From: Macrostomum hystrix
Lineage: Eukaryota > Platyhelminthes > Macrostomidae
Direction of reading: 5' to 3'
DNA length: 64,000 nt
Assembly: GCA_950097015.1 (NCBI GenBank)
Contig: CATNEN010000007.1
Location: 1,798,001 to 1,862,000 of the forward strand
This document shows positions 1-11,825 of this stretch, in pieces (position 1 is the stretch's first letter; each line of letters opens with the position of its first letter). Under the pieces are notes generated by a model that worked only from the letters and a program-made list of their open reading frames with translations, had not been told where the DNA came from and ran no database searches. The position numbers were made by a program, and so were the translations under genes.

Positions 1-441
1 AATTGGAAATGGGATAAAATGGGTGTTTATTTTATTTGTGGGAGTTCTGAAAGAGTCTTAGTCGATCAGTCCTAGAATTAGACAGGTTATTTGATCAGAA
101 AGTGACGCAAATGTTAATCTTTATTTGGCTTATTGATTAGCTCGTGTATAATAATTTCTGCCACTTTAAAAAACTATCAGCAGAGATGCATGAAGTCTAT
201 AAGTGAACTGGCTTTTTCGTTATAATTAGAGTGTCGCCATAATGAAAGTTAAGATTTCCAGCAGAATTTATTTTGCTTTTAAACTTAGAAATCAGTAATA
301 ATTAAATACTAATGGGGTTATAGTGTTAGAGCACTGAGGTTGTTATATAAGAGAAAATTGCTGTTTAAAACGTTTCTTAGCTTATCAGCAATTCAGCTAG
401 AAACTGTCATTAAATAAGTGCAAAAGGCCATTGTGGTCTAA
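1..441. other. AT-rich 5' flank of CPT2
   Basis: No open frame, tRNA or repeat array can be supported here. The stretch presumably holds the promoter and 5' UTR of the downstream CPT2 gene, because the first coding exon opens at 442. I see no clear TATA box placed to decide a start site. Confidence 0.4.
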
Positions 442-3400
442 ATGAAAGTTTGCGCCCTCTCTCAGTTGAACCAGTTGTTTAAGGCTTCATGTACAGTGGC
501 GGCTCCCGTTGCTAGCGTAAGTAAAGTAAGTATTTGTATACTCAGATATGGCGACCGGAAAGCTACTTAAAGTAGTCTGTTAGCTGAATTTGATTACGAG
601 CTAATGAAAAAGCAAATTCGTTGTAAAGAATGGTTTGATTAGTCTAACATTTGCGGTGCCTAACTTATATCACCAAAATTACTGATTGATTTCGCTTATC
701 TGATTGATCCGATAATTTCTGATAGCTCACCTGATTGAATATCCTATAACTTATTCCAGGAATTTTACTCTGTGCGTAGAGAGCACTTTAAAATCTGTAG
801 ATCCAGTTGTGGTATTGTTTCATCTGGGATTTAAGTTAGAAGTCTTAATATGAAGGCTGCGTATTACTGCTCAGTCCATGGACTGGGGGGACGCCACACC
901 CACCCTCAATTACCCCAGCTAATACTGGCACCCATTTGAACAGCCAGGTGAACTGAAAGAGTGTCTTGCTGAAGAACAAAAATTGTACTAGTGGAGTCCG
1001 GAATCGAACCCCCGATTTGCAAGTCGAGAGTCTGTCGAACTGACCACTAGGCTACAACCCCATTGTACTGCGAATACTAGTACTAGTACAATCTACCTAT
1101 CCACAGAAAACCCATTTAGGAATTGTGGATTTGAGCCAAAATATCCCATATCCCAAACTACTTGACTAATTGGCATCTTTCCAGGCTCGCCTGCCCTTCG
1201 CGCAGCTCGGCCGGTCAGCCGCGGTCCTGCTGCGTCAGAGGCGAGGCTTGGCCACCGCCGTCTCCGCCGCTGCCGACTCCCGCATCATGCCGACGTCATC
1301 CGGCTGGAGTCCCGGCACTTCAGCCGGTCTGGCCGATCTTCGCCGACGCTTCCTGCAAAGTCACGCCGGCCTGCCGCCCCTTCCTGTGCCATCACTGGAC
1401 GCCACTCTGGATAAGTACATGCGTGCCATCGCCCCCATCGCCACCGACGTCGAGTTGGCTGAAGCCGTCAGGCTAGTCAACGATTTCAAGCAGTCCGGCG
1501 TGGCTGACCAACTGCAGCGACTGCTGCTGAAGCACGCCGAGGGGAAGGACAACTGGGTAAGTGGACTATGCTACTGGATGACCCTCAGAGATCTTCAAGA
1601 TCCTCGATGATCCTATATGATCCAGATCCACTCGATCATCCCAAATCCCTTAAGATCATCCCAGATCCCCACGAGCATCTCAAATCCCTCAAGATCATCC
1701 CAGATCCCCACGAGCATCCCAAATCCCTCAAGATCATCCCAGATCCCCACGAGCATCCCAAATCCCCCATGATCATCCCAGATCCCCACGAGCATCCCAA
1801 ATCCCTCAAGATCATCCCAGATCCCCACGAGCATCCCAAATCCCTCAAGATCATCCCAAATCCCTCAAGATCATCCCAGATCCCCACGAGCATCCCAAAT
1901 CCCCCATGATCATCCCAGATCCCTCAAGATTCTCCCAGATCCCCCAAGATCATCCCAGATCCTCTAAGATTCTTACAGATCCTCCAACATCCTCCCAGAT
2001 CCCCAGGATCATCCCAGATCGCTCAAGATTCTCCCAGATCCCCCAAGATCATCCCAGATCCCTCAAGGTTCTCTCAGATCCCCCAAGATTCTCCCAGATC
2101 CCCAAGATCATCCCAGATCCCTTAAGATCATCCCAGATCCCCACGAGCATCCCAAATCCCTCAAGATCATCCCAGATCCCCACGAGCATCCCAAATCCCT
2201 CAAGATCATCCCAGATCCCCACGAGCATCCCAAATCCCCCATGATCATCCCAAATCCCCCATGATCATCCCAGATCCCTCAAGATTCTCCCAGATCCCCC
2301 AAGATCATCCCAGATCCTCTAAGATTCTTACAGATCCTCCAACATCCTCCCAGATCCCCAGGATCATCCCAGATCGCTCAAGATTCTCCCAGATCCCCCA
2401 AGATCATCCCAGATCCCTCAAGGTTCTCTCAGATCCCCCAAGATTCTCCCAGATCCCCAAGATCATCCCAGATCCCTTAAGATCATCCCAGATCCCCACG
2501 AGCATCCCAAATCCCTCAAGATCATCCCAGATCCCCACGAGCATCCCAAATCCCTCAAGATCATCCCAAATCCCTCAAGATCATCCCAGATCCCCACGAG
2601 CATCCCAAATCCCCCATGATCATCCCAGATCCCTCAAGATTCTCCCAGATCCCCCAAGATCATCCCAGATCCTCTAAGATTCTTACAGATCCTCCAACAT
2701 CCTCCCAGATCCCCAGGATCATCCCAGATCGCTCAAGATTCTCCCAGATCCCCCAAGATCATCCCAGATCCCTCAAGGTTCTCTCAGATCCCCCAAGATT
2801 CTCCCAGATCCCCAAGATCATCCCAGATCCCTTAAGATCATTCCAGATCCTTCTATCCAGCATTTCCAATCATTCCCATTCAGCTGACGGAGTGGTGGTT
2901 GCACACGGCCTACCTGGAATATCGTGAATCTTCCGTCATCAACGTGAATCCAGGAGTCCGATTGCCTCGCCAGCGATTCTGCAGCCGAGCCGACTGGCTG
3001 GCATTCTGCGCCGAGGCCGCTCTGGGCCTGATCGATTTTCAACGCCTTCTGGCCGAGGGTGGCCTGCCGGTTGAACGGCTGCGCGATGCCCCGCTGGACA
3101 TGAGCCAGTACTTCAGTTTGCTGGGCACCTGCCGCCTGGCCCGGCCAGTTAGGGACGACCAGCTGGTGTGGGACGGCCGGCCCAGCGACTGTATGATTGT
3201 CGCCTTTGGCAACCAGTTCTACAGGGTGCAGCTGCTCAGAGCCGAGGAAGCCGAACGGGGCGTTTGGGCGCCCCTGCCGCTTGCCGATGTGCTGGCTCAA
3301 CTGGTAAGGGAGCCATTCTGTCATTCACTGCTTTCAGTGTGCCATTCACTCACTCCATTCACTGTGACTCACTCACTCCATTCACACTTATTCACTCACT

Positions 3401-6400
3401 CCATTCACAGTGATTCACTCACTCCATTCACTGTGATTCACTCACTCTATTCACAGGGATTCACTCACTCTGTTCACAGTGATTCACTCACTCCATTCAC
3501 AGTGATTCACTCACTCCATTCACAGTGATTCACTCACTCCATTCACTGTGATTCACTCACTCCATTCACAGTGATTCACTCACTCCATTCACAGTGATTC
3601 ACTCACTCCATTCACTGTGATTCACTCACTCCATTCACTGTGATTCACTCACTCCATTCACTGTGATTCACTCACTCCATTCACAGTGATTCACTCACTC
3701 CATTCACAGTGATTCACTCACTCCATTCACAGTGATTCACTCACTCCATTCACTGTGATTCACTCACTCCATTCACTGTGATTCACTCACTCTGTTCACA
3801 GTGATTTATTTAGCCTATTCAGAAGTCCACAGCAATATCCCAATTCAAACTCCTCTTTACTCCCCTGCGTATCCGCCCAACGCCCAGGTGGACATTGTGG
3901 AGGGCCATTCCGAGCGTCAATTTTCGATTCCCAACGGCGGCGTCGGGCTGCTCTCGTCGATGCACCGCGACCGCTGGGCGGAAGCGAAGGCGCAGCTGTG
4001 CGGCTCGCACCCGGAGAACGCGGCCGCAATGCGCCAAATTGAGCGCTCCGCCTTCCTGCTGTGCTTGGACCGGCCCCTGCTGCAGGGCCAGGAGTGGGCC
4101 AGGGCCACCAGGGCCGAGCGGGACGCTGAAGTCTGCGGCAACATGCTTCACGGCTGGGGCTTCGGGTCTGGCAACAGCGGCAATAGATTCTTTGATAAGA
4201 CACTGCAGGTTAGATTTTGTTGTTGCCTAATGCTGTCTTTGTTTCACATTCCCTGCTAGCGAAGTCTCTAAGAAGTCTGAATTCTATAATAGCAAGTTTC
4301 TTGTAAGTGTTACTTAATTCTATAATGTCCATTATGTCTTTATCGTTCGAAGTAGTCTTTGTATTTTGAGGAAGCCATGACCCTACGCTAAAGTCTTTAT
4401 CAAACTAGAAATTCCGTATCCTTCCTACTTAGTATTTTTCCTACTTAGAAGTCTTCATCCCACCATGAAGACTTTCTCGTATTAGTATTTGCCCTTATAG
4501 AAGTCTTTATCCTTATAGAAGTCTTTGTCCTTATAGAAGTCTTTGTCCTTATAGAAGTCTTTGTCCTTATAGAAGTCTTTGTCCTTATAGAAGTCTTTGT
4601 CCTTATAGAAGTCTTTGTCCTTATAGAAGTCTTTGTCCTTATAGAAGTCTTTGTCCTTATAGAAGTCTTTGTCCTAAAGTCCTTATTGTCCTAAAGACCA
4701 GTAAATGTGCTTTAAGTCCCTCTCTGACCCACCGACTGACTACTGCAGGTGATCATCGCCGAGGACGGAGCATTCGGATTTCACTACGAGCACTCGCCGG
4801 CGGAGGGCGTCGCCGCGATTCGAATCTTCGACCATCTGCTGGACCGGCTGGCCGCTGGAGCAGCCGGTGAGCTCGACCTGCCCGACGGTCTGCCGCCCGT
4901 ATCCTGCCAGCCGCTGGACTTTCGGCCCTACCCGGGACTGGCGAAGGACCTGGCTGATGCTGACGCCGCCCTGCAGGCCCAGATTGACAATCTGCAGATC
5001 ACCTGCCTGGAATTCGACGCCTACGGCAAGACGTTTGTGAAAACGCAGTGTAGATTGAGTCCGGATGCCTACTTTCAGGTTGGAAATTCTCCATTGTCTC
5101 AATCCTTCTTTAATATGATAATGTGGGATCCCCATACCCTATCTGGGTTCCCCTCCGTTCCCCCATACCCTATCTGGGTTCCCCTCCGTTCCCCCATACC
5201 CTATCTGGGTTCCCCTCCGTTCCCCCATACCCTATCTGGGTTCCCCTCCGTTCCCCCATACCCTATCTGGGTTCCCACGACTTCCCCATACCATATTTGG
5301 GTTCCCATCCGTTCCCCATACCATATCTGGGTTCCCATCCGTTCCCCATACCATATCTGGGTTCCCATCCGTTCCCAATACCCTATCCGGGTTCCCATCC
5401 GTTCCCCATACCATATCTGGGTTCCCATCCGTTCTCCATACCATATCTGGGTTCCCATCCGTTCGCCATATCATATTTGGGTTCCCATCCGTTCCCCATA
5501 CCATATCTGGGTTCCCATCCGTTCTCCATACCCTATCTGGGTTCCCATCCGTTCCCCATACCCTATCTGGGTTCCCACCTCTTTTCTGCAGGTTATTTAA
5601 GAAACCGGTTTACCCCCAATCCAGGTGGCCCTCCAGCTGGCCTACTACCGCCTGTACCAGCAGCACTGCGCCACCTACGAGTCCGGCTCGCTTCGCCGAT
5701 TCAAACTGGGTCGCACCGACACAATCCGGTCTTGCACTAGTGAGAGCGCCAGATTCTGCCAGCTGATGTGCCAGGTGATTTACTTGATCATTTATCAGTT
5801 CACATTTATTTTTAACCTTATAGATACCCTAAAATTCTATCATCCAGCATGTCAGTTCCATCATCCAGCATGTCAGTTCCATCATCCATGTCAGTTCCAT
5901 CATCCAGCATGTCAGCTCCATCATCCAGCATGCCAGTTCCATCATCCAGCATGTCAGTTCCATCATCCAGCATGTCAGTTCCATCATCCATGTCAGTTCC
6001 ATCATCCAGCATGTCAGTTCCATCATCCAGCATGTCAGTTCCATCATCCATGTCAGTTCCATCATCTATGTCAGTTCCATCATCCAGCATGTCAGTTCCA
6101 TCATCCATGTCAGTTCCATCATCTATGTCAGTTCCATCATCCAGCATGTCAGTTCCATCATCCAGCATGTCAGTTCCATCATCCATATCAGTTCCATCAT
6201 CCATGTCAGTTCCATCATCCAGCATGTCAGTTCCATCATCCAGCATGTCAGTTCCATGATCCAGCATGTCAGTTCCATCATCCAGCATGTCAGTTCCATC
6301 ATCCAGCATGTCAGTTCCATCATTCAGCATGTCAGTTCCATCATCCATATCAGTTCCATCATCCAGCATGTCAGTTCCATCATCCATATCAGTTCCATCA

Positions 6401-7002
6401 TCCAGCATGTCAGTTCCATCATCCATATCAGTTCCATCATCCAGCACGTCAGTATTATCATCCAGCAAGTCAGTATTATCATCCAGCAAGTCAGTATTAT
6501 CATCCAGCATGTCAGTTCCACCATCCAGCACGTCAGTATCAAAACAATCCGGCTGTCATTTCCCCTCCCCAAGGACGAGTCGCAGGCGGCCGCCCACGCA
6601 TTCCGGTCGGCCTGCCAGGCGCACTCGCTGCTTACCGCACAGGCTGTGGCCGGGCAGGGCATCGATCGGCACCTGCTTGGCCTGCGCCTCATCGCCAAGC
6701 AGCACGGCCTGCCGGAGCATCCGCTGTTCCAATCGGCAGCCTATCGACGCGCCTTTCACTTCCAGCTCAGCACTAGCCAGGTGCCATCAGAGACTGGCGC
6801 CACAATGAGCTTCGGCCCGGTAGTGCCAGACGGCTACGGTGTCTGCTACAACCAGCTGGACGACCGCTTTCTGGTGTCGCTGACCGCCTTCAGAGACCGT
6901 AGGGGCACCGATTCTGATAGGCTGGCGGCGAGCCTGCGGGACAGCCTGCTGGACATCCGCGACCTCATGCTGCTGTACACAGATAAGCCGGCCAGACTGT
7001 GA
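442..7002 (+). CDS. CPT2: Carnitine O-palmitoyltransferase 2, mitochondrial (7 exons)
   Basis: Inner-membrane enzyme of the carnitine shuttle that regenerates long-chain acyl-CoA from acylcarnitine for beta-oxidation. Exons: 442-516, 1185-1556, 2884-3303, 3888-4208, 4749-5078, 5625-5774, 6574-7002. All six introns are phase 0 with GT-AG ends, giving a 698-residue protein (human CPT2 is 658). Exon 1 encodes a short Met-led leader ([17 protein letters not shown]) that joins an Arg/Ala-rich segment typical of a mitochondrial presequence. Diagnostic segments are PLDMSQYF in exon 3, NRFFDKTLQ in exon 4, the catalytic YEHSPAEG with His411, TYES and GRTDTIR in exon 6, GQGIDRHL and the STS motif (about 622-624) in exon 7. 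The Asp normally four residues after the catalytic His is Glu415 here. Introns 2-6 are largely minisatellite. Exon 1 is inferred from ATG, donor and phase only; the other exons are secure by homology. Confidence 0.94.
852..1063 (-). mobile_element. tRNA-derived SINE, family A
   Basis: On the minus strand the copy opens with a tRNA-like head: an A-box-like TAGCCTAGTGG and a B-box GGTTCGATTCC. It continues into a body ending in the GGGTGTGGCGTCCCCCCAG block shared with copies at 9999, 47378 and 53598. It lies inside CPT2 intron 1. Pol III boxes and dispersal mark it as a SINE, not a tRNA gene. Confidence 0.8.
1610..2865. repeat. Minisatellite filling CPT2 intron 2, with 355-bp higher-order unit
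   Basis: Short units built on CATCCCAGATCCC alternate with AAGATCATCC and CACGAGCATCCC variants. The same block recurs at 1906, 2261 and 2616, so a 355-bp higher-order unit is tandemly repeated. The array takes up almost the whole intron between the donor at 1557 and the acceptor at 2882-2883. Long reading frames here on both strands are low-complexity artefacts. Confidence 0.95.
3336..3805. repeat. 23-bp minisatellite in CPT2 intron 3
   Basis: About 20 tandem copies of a unit like GATTCACTCACTCCATTCAC plus AGT or TGT. Units differ mainly at CACAGTG versus CACTGTG. The array sits within the intron from 3304 to 3887. Confidence 0.93.
4495..4676. repeat. 18-bp minisatellite in CPT2 intron 4
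   Basis: About ten near-identical copies of TTATAGAAGTCTTTGTCC. The array lies between exons 4 and 5 and is very homogeneous, which suggests recent expansion. Confidence 0.93.
5120..5585. repeat. 30-bp minisatellite in CPT2 intron 5
   Basis: About 15 copies of a 30-bp unit containing CTGGGTTCCCATCCGTTCCC followed by CATACCATAT. The 5' copies carry a CCTCCGTTCCCCC variant and the 3' copies a CATCCGTTCCC variant. The unit is pyrimidine-rich on the coding strand and has no AG dinucleotide. Confidence 0.93.
5836..6545. repeat. 15/21-bp minisatellite in CPT2 intron 6
   Basis: Copies of CATCCAGCATGTCAGTTC plus CAT (21 bp) are interspersed with a 15-bp version lacking CAGCATG. Divergent copies with TCAGTATTAT lie at the 3' end. 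The long MSVPSS-type frames here are translations of the array. Confidence 0.93.
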
Positions 7003-7135
7003 GCTCCAGTGCTTTTTTACTGGTCCTGGGTGTCGAAATCGAAATTGACAGGCTAATTCTTCTACATTGAAGGTAAAATGTGGTCCTGAAAAGGGCCGTT
7101 TTAGTATTTTTATATCTTGATAACCAGATTATTCC

Positions 7136-7190
7136 AGGTGGAGTCAGGAATCGAACCCCCGACCTTCAAGTCGTAAGTCCAACGCTATTT
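7136..7190 (-). mobile_element. SINE family A, head fragment
   Basis: The minus strand shows GTCGGGGGTTCGATTCC-like B-box sequence followed by GACTCCAC-like sequence, matching the tRNA-like head of family A. The body is missing. It lies just downstream of the CPT2 stop codon. Confidence 0.55.
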
Positions 7191-7654
7191 TCTGATTCAG
7201 ATGGGCCGTTTGAAACCAGTTTGATCAAATCTGATCAGTCAGAATCAGTTTCTGTAATTTTAGCAGTGTTTTGCAGTCTAATTTATTTATTTGATCGTAG
7301 TCTTGCTCCTAATGTTTTTTTTATTAATTTTATTCGTTTTTCCTGACTTTCTAGTTTCTCTTTTACTGAACAAATCTGTGTGTTTTGGATAACTCAAAAG
7401 AACCCCTTTACCTTATTTTATAATCGTACTATAGTACTGATACTTTTTGCGCTAAAGTTATTGAGTAGTATATTATCTATATAAAAAATATAATTCCTGA
7501 TTGTTTAATCAAATTATATACTAATTTCTAAATATGTATCACTGTCATCTATCGGTTCTGATCATAAATACTTTGTCATTTTCATTTTTCATCTAACAAG
7601 CTGTAGTAATATACCAAAAAAGATATTAGAAATTTTCTTCGTAGGTTCTTAGTG

Positions 7655-8285
7655 GGCTGCAGGTTGTGAGGTGTGTGTACACAGTGTGTCTGTAGGTTGT
7701 GAGGTGTGTGTACACAGTGTGTCTGTAGGTTGTGAGGTGTGTGTACACAGTGTGTCTGTAGGTTGTGAGGTGTGTGTACACAGTGTGTCTGTAGGTTGTG
7801 AGGTGTGTGTACACAGTGTGTCTGTAGGTTGTGAGGTGTGTGTACACAGTGTGTCTGTAGGTTGTGAGGTGTGTGTACACAGTGTGTCTGTAGGTTGTGA
7901 GGTGTGTACACAGTGTATCTGTAGGTAGTGAGGTGTGTACACAGTGTATCTGTAGGTAGTGAGGTGTGTACACAGTGTATCTGTAGGTAGTGAGGTGTGT
8001 ACACAGTGTGTCTGTAGGTTGTGAGGTGTGTACACAGTGTGTCTGTAGGTTGTGAGGTGTGTACACAGTGTGTCTGTAGGTTGTGAGGTGTGTGTACACA
8101 GTGTGTCTGTAGGTTGTGAGGTGTGTGTACACAGTGTGTGTCAGTAGGTTGTGAGGTGTGTGTACACAGTGTGTCTGTAGGTTGTGAGGTGTGTGTACAC
8201 AGTGTGTCTGTAGGTTGTGAGGTGTGTGTACACAGTGTGTGTCAGTAGGTTGTGAGGTGTGTGTACACAGTGTGTCTGTAGGTGG
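7655..8285. repeat. 31/33-bp minisatellite
   Basis: About 20 copies of a unit containing GTAGGTTGTGAGGTGTGTGT then ACACAGTGTGTCT. Some copies have one GT fewer and some carry GTAGGTAGTGAGG. The array is intergenic, between CPT2 and the EGF-like gene. Confidence 0.93.
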
Positions 8286-8908
8286 TATTTTCTGTTTAAA
8301 TAAGATTTCAATAAATACTTTTTCCTCGCTATTATTCGCATACGCAATTGTACACTGCAGTATCAATTAAGCATTATAATTTTTACAGTGCCGAGTAGCT
8401 CATAGAACTGTAGCCCTGAAACAATAACAATTGTTTAATCGCAGTATACTGTGGACACAACAGAGCTTTCATAACGGTATAATTTCTGCTAAATTTCATG
8501 TTCATTTGGTCATGAAGGCATATCGATTCAAGCTATGTGTTTCAAGCTATGTGTTTCAAGCTATGTGTTTCAAGCTATGTAAAAATTGATAAGCAATTTA
8601 TAATTTGTAATATTGATTTTTTTAATAAATAATTCTGTTTTGCACTTATCAACATGCATGATTGATCAATCCTAAATTAGGAATTGGAATTGGTTTACCG
8701 CGTGTTCTGTCCTTTGTACGAGGAGTTTAACCACTAAAATTTTAGTTTTTATTCTAATTTCATCATCATTAATTTCAATTTCATTCATTTCTAATTTCAG
8801 TGGACATGAAAAAAATTCATGGTGAACTTGGAATTTTATTTCTAGTTTTGATTTTTTCGGTATAGTAGAATCACTGAACGTTTCTTAGAACATTCTAATC
8901 CTTGATGG
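8286..8908. other. Intergenic, no gene seen
   Basis: AT-rich sequence with no supportable coding frame. It holds four tandem copies of TATGTGTTTCAAGC (about 8530-8580). The rest shows nothing recognisable. Confidence 0.6.
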
Positions 8909-9187
8909 TTAGGGGGTCGGTGGCAGAGCGGTCTAACGCGTTTGCCTCTCGCAACAAGGTCCCTGAGCTCGATTCCGCGTCAGGCAATGTACACTCTCCG
9001 CACAGTGAGAGTGTACATTGCCTGACGATCAGAAAGTCTGGGAAGATGTACACACCTGTGTGAGCGTGTGCTCAGGAGTCAGCGAAATGGGCGGAATTGC
9101 CTTCTCTCTGGCTGCGGGTCTAGTGTCACCAAACGATGTGCCATTGCCCGCAGCCCTCCTGCAATTATTATTATTATTACTATTATT
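8909..9187 (+). mobile_element. tRNA-derived SINE, family B (rearranged copy)
   Basis: The tRNA-like head has an A-box-like GGTGGCAGAGCGGTCTAACG and a B-box GAGCTCGATTCC. The body includes TGTACACACCTGTGTGAGCG and GTCTAGTGTCACCAAA and ends in an ATT-repeat tail. Compared with the copies at 29960 and 50596, the middle has been replaced by an inverted copy of its own sequence. That makes a 20-bp perfect hairpin at 8979-9026. Confidence 0.8.
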
Positions 9188-9998
9188 CGCGATTTCATGG
9201 AATGTTTGAATATTTCATTGTTTCCTGGAAAACTGTAACTGTTTTACGTTTTCCTGGAATATGTTTATCCATGTCGTATCCTTTGACTGTTTCGTGAAGT
9301 ACGAAATCTTGAAATCCTATTTTTGAGTCCAGCTTTTTTAACCATAGAAATTGGCTCATGAACCAGTTTATTTTTTATGTCATTCGTGGAGTTTCAGTAA
9401 ATATGAACTGTTATTACAGTTTTTTTCCAAATGCTTGATTCTTAAGGTTACCTAATTCTCCCCTATCTGTATTAAATCTTACCTGTCTACTATACTACGT
9501 ATTCTAGTGTTAGCAAAGGAAAACTTTTTTCTTAGGCCTAAAAGCCAGCATCTGGGGACAGCTTCTTCAACTAGGATGCACAAATTTATCCGGAAGACAG
9601 ACAGCAAACTGAAGGCTGAAAAAGCATGCCCAAGCCGAGACCGCCATGCCATCAATTACGCGGGCAAAAAGCCTTTCTTTTAAGAAGGAATCACCGGAAG
9701 ACGAGATGCACCGCGCAGCAGAAGCAGCCAGATGTGTCGCGGTGCGTCGCCGCGCCAGCGCCAGCATTGGCGGCTTGAATCCGATCGATATGGTCGCTGA
9801 AGTAAAGCGGAAGCCGGGGTGACGTGGGGTTAGGGCGAGAGCTGTTGCTTACACTGCAATGGAATATAATGGACCTCCCTGCAAAATATGCCTATGCACC
9901 GCTTGTACAGTAAAAGCAGCATTGTATCATTTTCGTGGGATATTTTGGCGTCTACCAATGAAGGCCGATTATATAAGTATACGAGAGTATAAGAGATT
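9188..9998. other. Intergenic, no gene seen
   Basis: No supportable gene. A 66-residue open frame near 9567-9767 (minus strand) has no ATG start, no domain and no splice context, so I do not call it. Confidence 0.5.
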
Positions 9999-10275
9999 AG
10001 GGTTGTAGCCCTGCAGTTAGAGCGTCGGACTTAACGACTTGAAAGTCGGGGGTTCGATTCCCGACTGACCTAGAAAAATTTGTATCCTTTATCAATGAAC
10101 TTAAACTGGCATTGCTTCAGTTCACCCAGCTGTCAAATGGGTGCCAGTATCAGCTGGGGTAATTGAGGGTGGGTGTGGCGTCCCCCCAGTCTATGGACTG
10201 AGCAGGCGTGCACAGGCCTTTAGATGCGCCGCGCAATAGCTGCGGCTGTGCTGTCGGCATCACATCTGGCCCGAT
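9999..10275 (+). mobile_element. tRNA-derived SINE, family A (near full length)
   Basis: Head GGGTTGTAGCCCTGCAGTTA followed by a B-box GGTTCGATTCC. The body includes TTCACCCAGCTGTC and GGGTGTGGCGTCCCCCCAG, and the 3' part ATGCGCCGCGCAATAGCTGC. It is one of the two longest copies here; the other is at 53598. Confidence 0.82.
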
Positions 10276-10734
10276 TATGGCAGGTGTAATCAAATATTGG
10301 AAGGGAGAACCAGATACGAGATATCGAAAGAAACAAAAAAGCAGAGAGTTTTGAGAGCTAATTATCGGTATGCAGTTTTCATGCCAAGCAGAGACGTTGA
10401 AAGCTGTGAATGAATTTGTACATGCAGTACAGTGCATATTGTGGACAATAAAATATAGCCAGTAGCACGTCATAAAACTTCAGCAGACGGTCGTCTGGTT
10501 GTGTTACTTTTTCTCATTTCCCATCTTTCTTACAGCTCGGCTGCTGTGTGGACTCATAAAGCACGATTTACCCGATGGTTATGGGTTGGAGGTCAGCTGG
10601 CAATGCCCAGATGTAACTAGCTAGGGCTCTGTGTGGGTCTGGGAATACAGCAACAATTCTAAATAGTTGGCTATGAGAAGAGAAGAGAATAGAGAATAGT
10701 AGAAGAGAGTATGAGAAGAGAAGACTGAAATTTA

Positions 10735-11600
10735 TGGAAAATTTATGGAGGGAAATGAAGAAACTGAAGGAAGAGTAAAAGAAAAGTGAAGGGAGAATGA
10801 ACGATAAATGAAGGTAGAATGAACGATAAATTAAGGGAGAATGAACGATAAAAGAAGGGAGAATGAACGATAAATGAAGGGAGAGTAAAATATAAATGAA
10901 AGGAGAATGAAAGAGAAATGAAGGGAGGGACAAAGAGAAATGAAGGGAGAATGAAAGATAAAGGAAGGGAGAATGAAAGATAAATGAAGGGAGAGTGAAA
11001 GATAAATGAAGGGAGAGTGAAAGAGAAATGAAGGGAGATTTAAATAGAAATGAAGGGAGGGACAAAGAGAAATGAAGGGATAATGAAAGATAAATGAAGG
11101 GAGAGTGAAAGAGAAATGAAGGGAGATTTAAATCTAAATGAAGGGATGAATAAAGAGAAATGAAGGGAGGGACAAAGGGAAATGAAGGGAGGGACAAAGA
11201 TAAATGAAGGGAGAGTGAAAGAGAAATGAAGGGAGATTTAAATAGAAATGAAGGGAGGGACAAAGAGAAATGAAGGGAGAATGAAAGAGAAATGAAGGGA
11301 GAATGAAAGATAAATGAAGGGAGAGTGAAAGAGAAATGAAGGGAGATTTAAATAGAAATGAAGGGAGGGACAATAAGAAATGAAGGGAGCGACAATGAGA
11401 AATGAAGGGAGATCAAAGGAGAAATAAAAGGAGATTTAAAAAGAAATGAAGGGAGATGAAAGAGAAATGAAGGGAGAGTGAAGGAAAAATTAGGGGGTTG
11501 TAAGAGCGATGAAGAGAGACTTGAAGAAAAATAAAGGAAGATAAGATGAGAAATAATGAACAGTGAAAGACAAAGTAAAAGGATATAAAAAGAGAAATAA
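10735..11600. repeat. Polypurine minisatellite (about 22 bp)
   Basis: Units such as AAATGAAGGGAGAGTGAAAG, with variants GAGGGACAAAG and GAGATTTAAATAG, form an almost pure purine strand of roughly 850 bp. Such a tract could adopt triplex structure; that is inference. It lies just upstream of the EGF-like gene promoter region. Confidence 0.92.
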
Positions 11601-11640
11601 AGGGAGAGAGTAAAAGATGCTGCAGTTGACAGAACCGTCT

Positions 11641-11680
11641 CAGCCAATCACATCGCTTCCATCGAGCCAGCCAATAGCGA
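11641..11680 (+). promoter_or_regulatory. Paired CCAAT boxes upstream of the EGF-like gene
   Basis: Two AGCCAAT motifs, with CCAAT at 11644 and 11671 (27 bp apart), lie directly after the polypurine array and about 150 bp before the first usable ATG. A double CCAAT arrangement is typical of an NF-Y-type promoter. No clear TATA box is seen. Confidence 0.4.
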
Positions 11681-11825
11681 AATTCCGTAGGCCATGCTGA
11701 AACTCGCGCATGAAGAATTCTGCGATCATATTTTCCTTTCTTTATTCTCGCATTCGATTTCGTCTTAGCTCGGACGAGAGTCTGTGCCGGGCTGCGCCGA
11801 ACCTGAATTGCAGCCGGCAGATCCG

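Noticed and set aside
1162-1610. CPT2 beginning at 1162 or 1170
   Set aside because: Both positions are TTG, and CTTTCCAG at 1177-1184 is a good splice acceptor. An ATG exon ending in GTAAGT at 442-516 joins in phase.
5818-6531. Repetitive acidic frame (LDDGTDM repeats) on the minus strand
   Set aside because: Antisense translation of the CPT2 intron 6 minisatellite, with no independent start, splice or domain evidence.
9567-9767. Possible 66-residue gene on the minus strand
   Set aside because: No ATG start, no recognisable domain and no splice context; likely chance.
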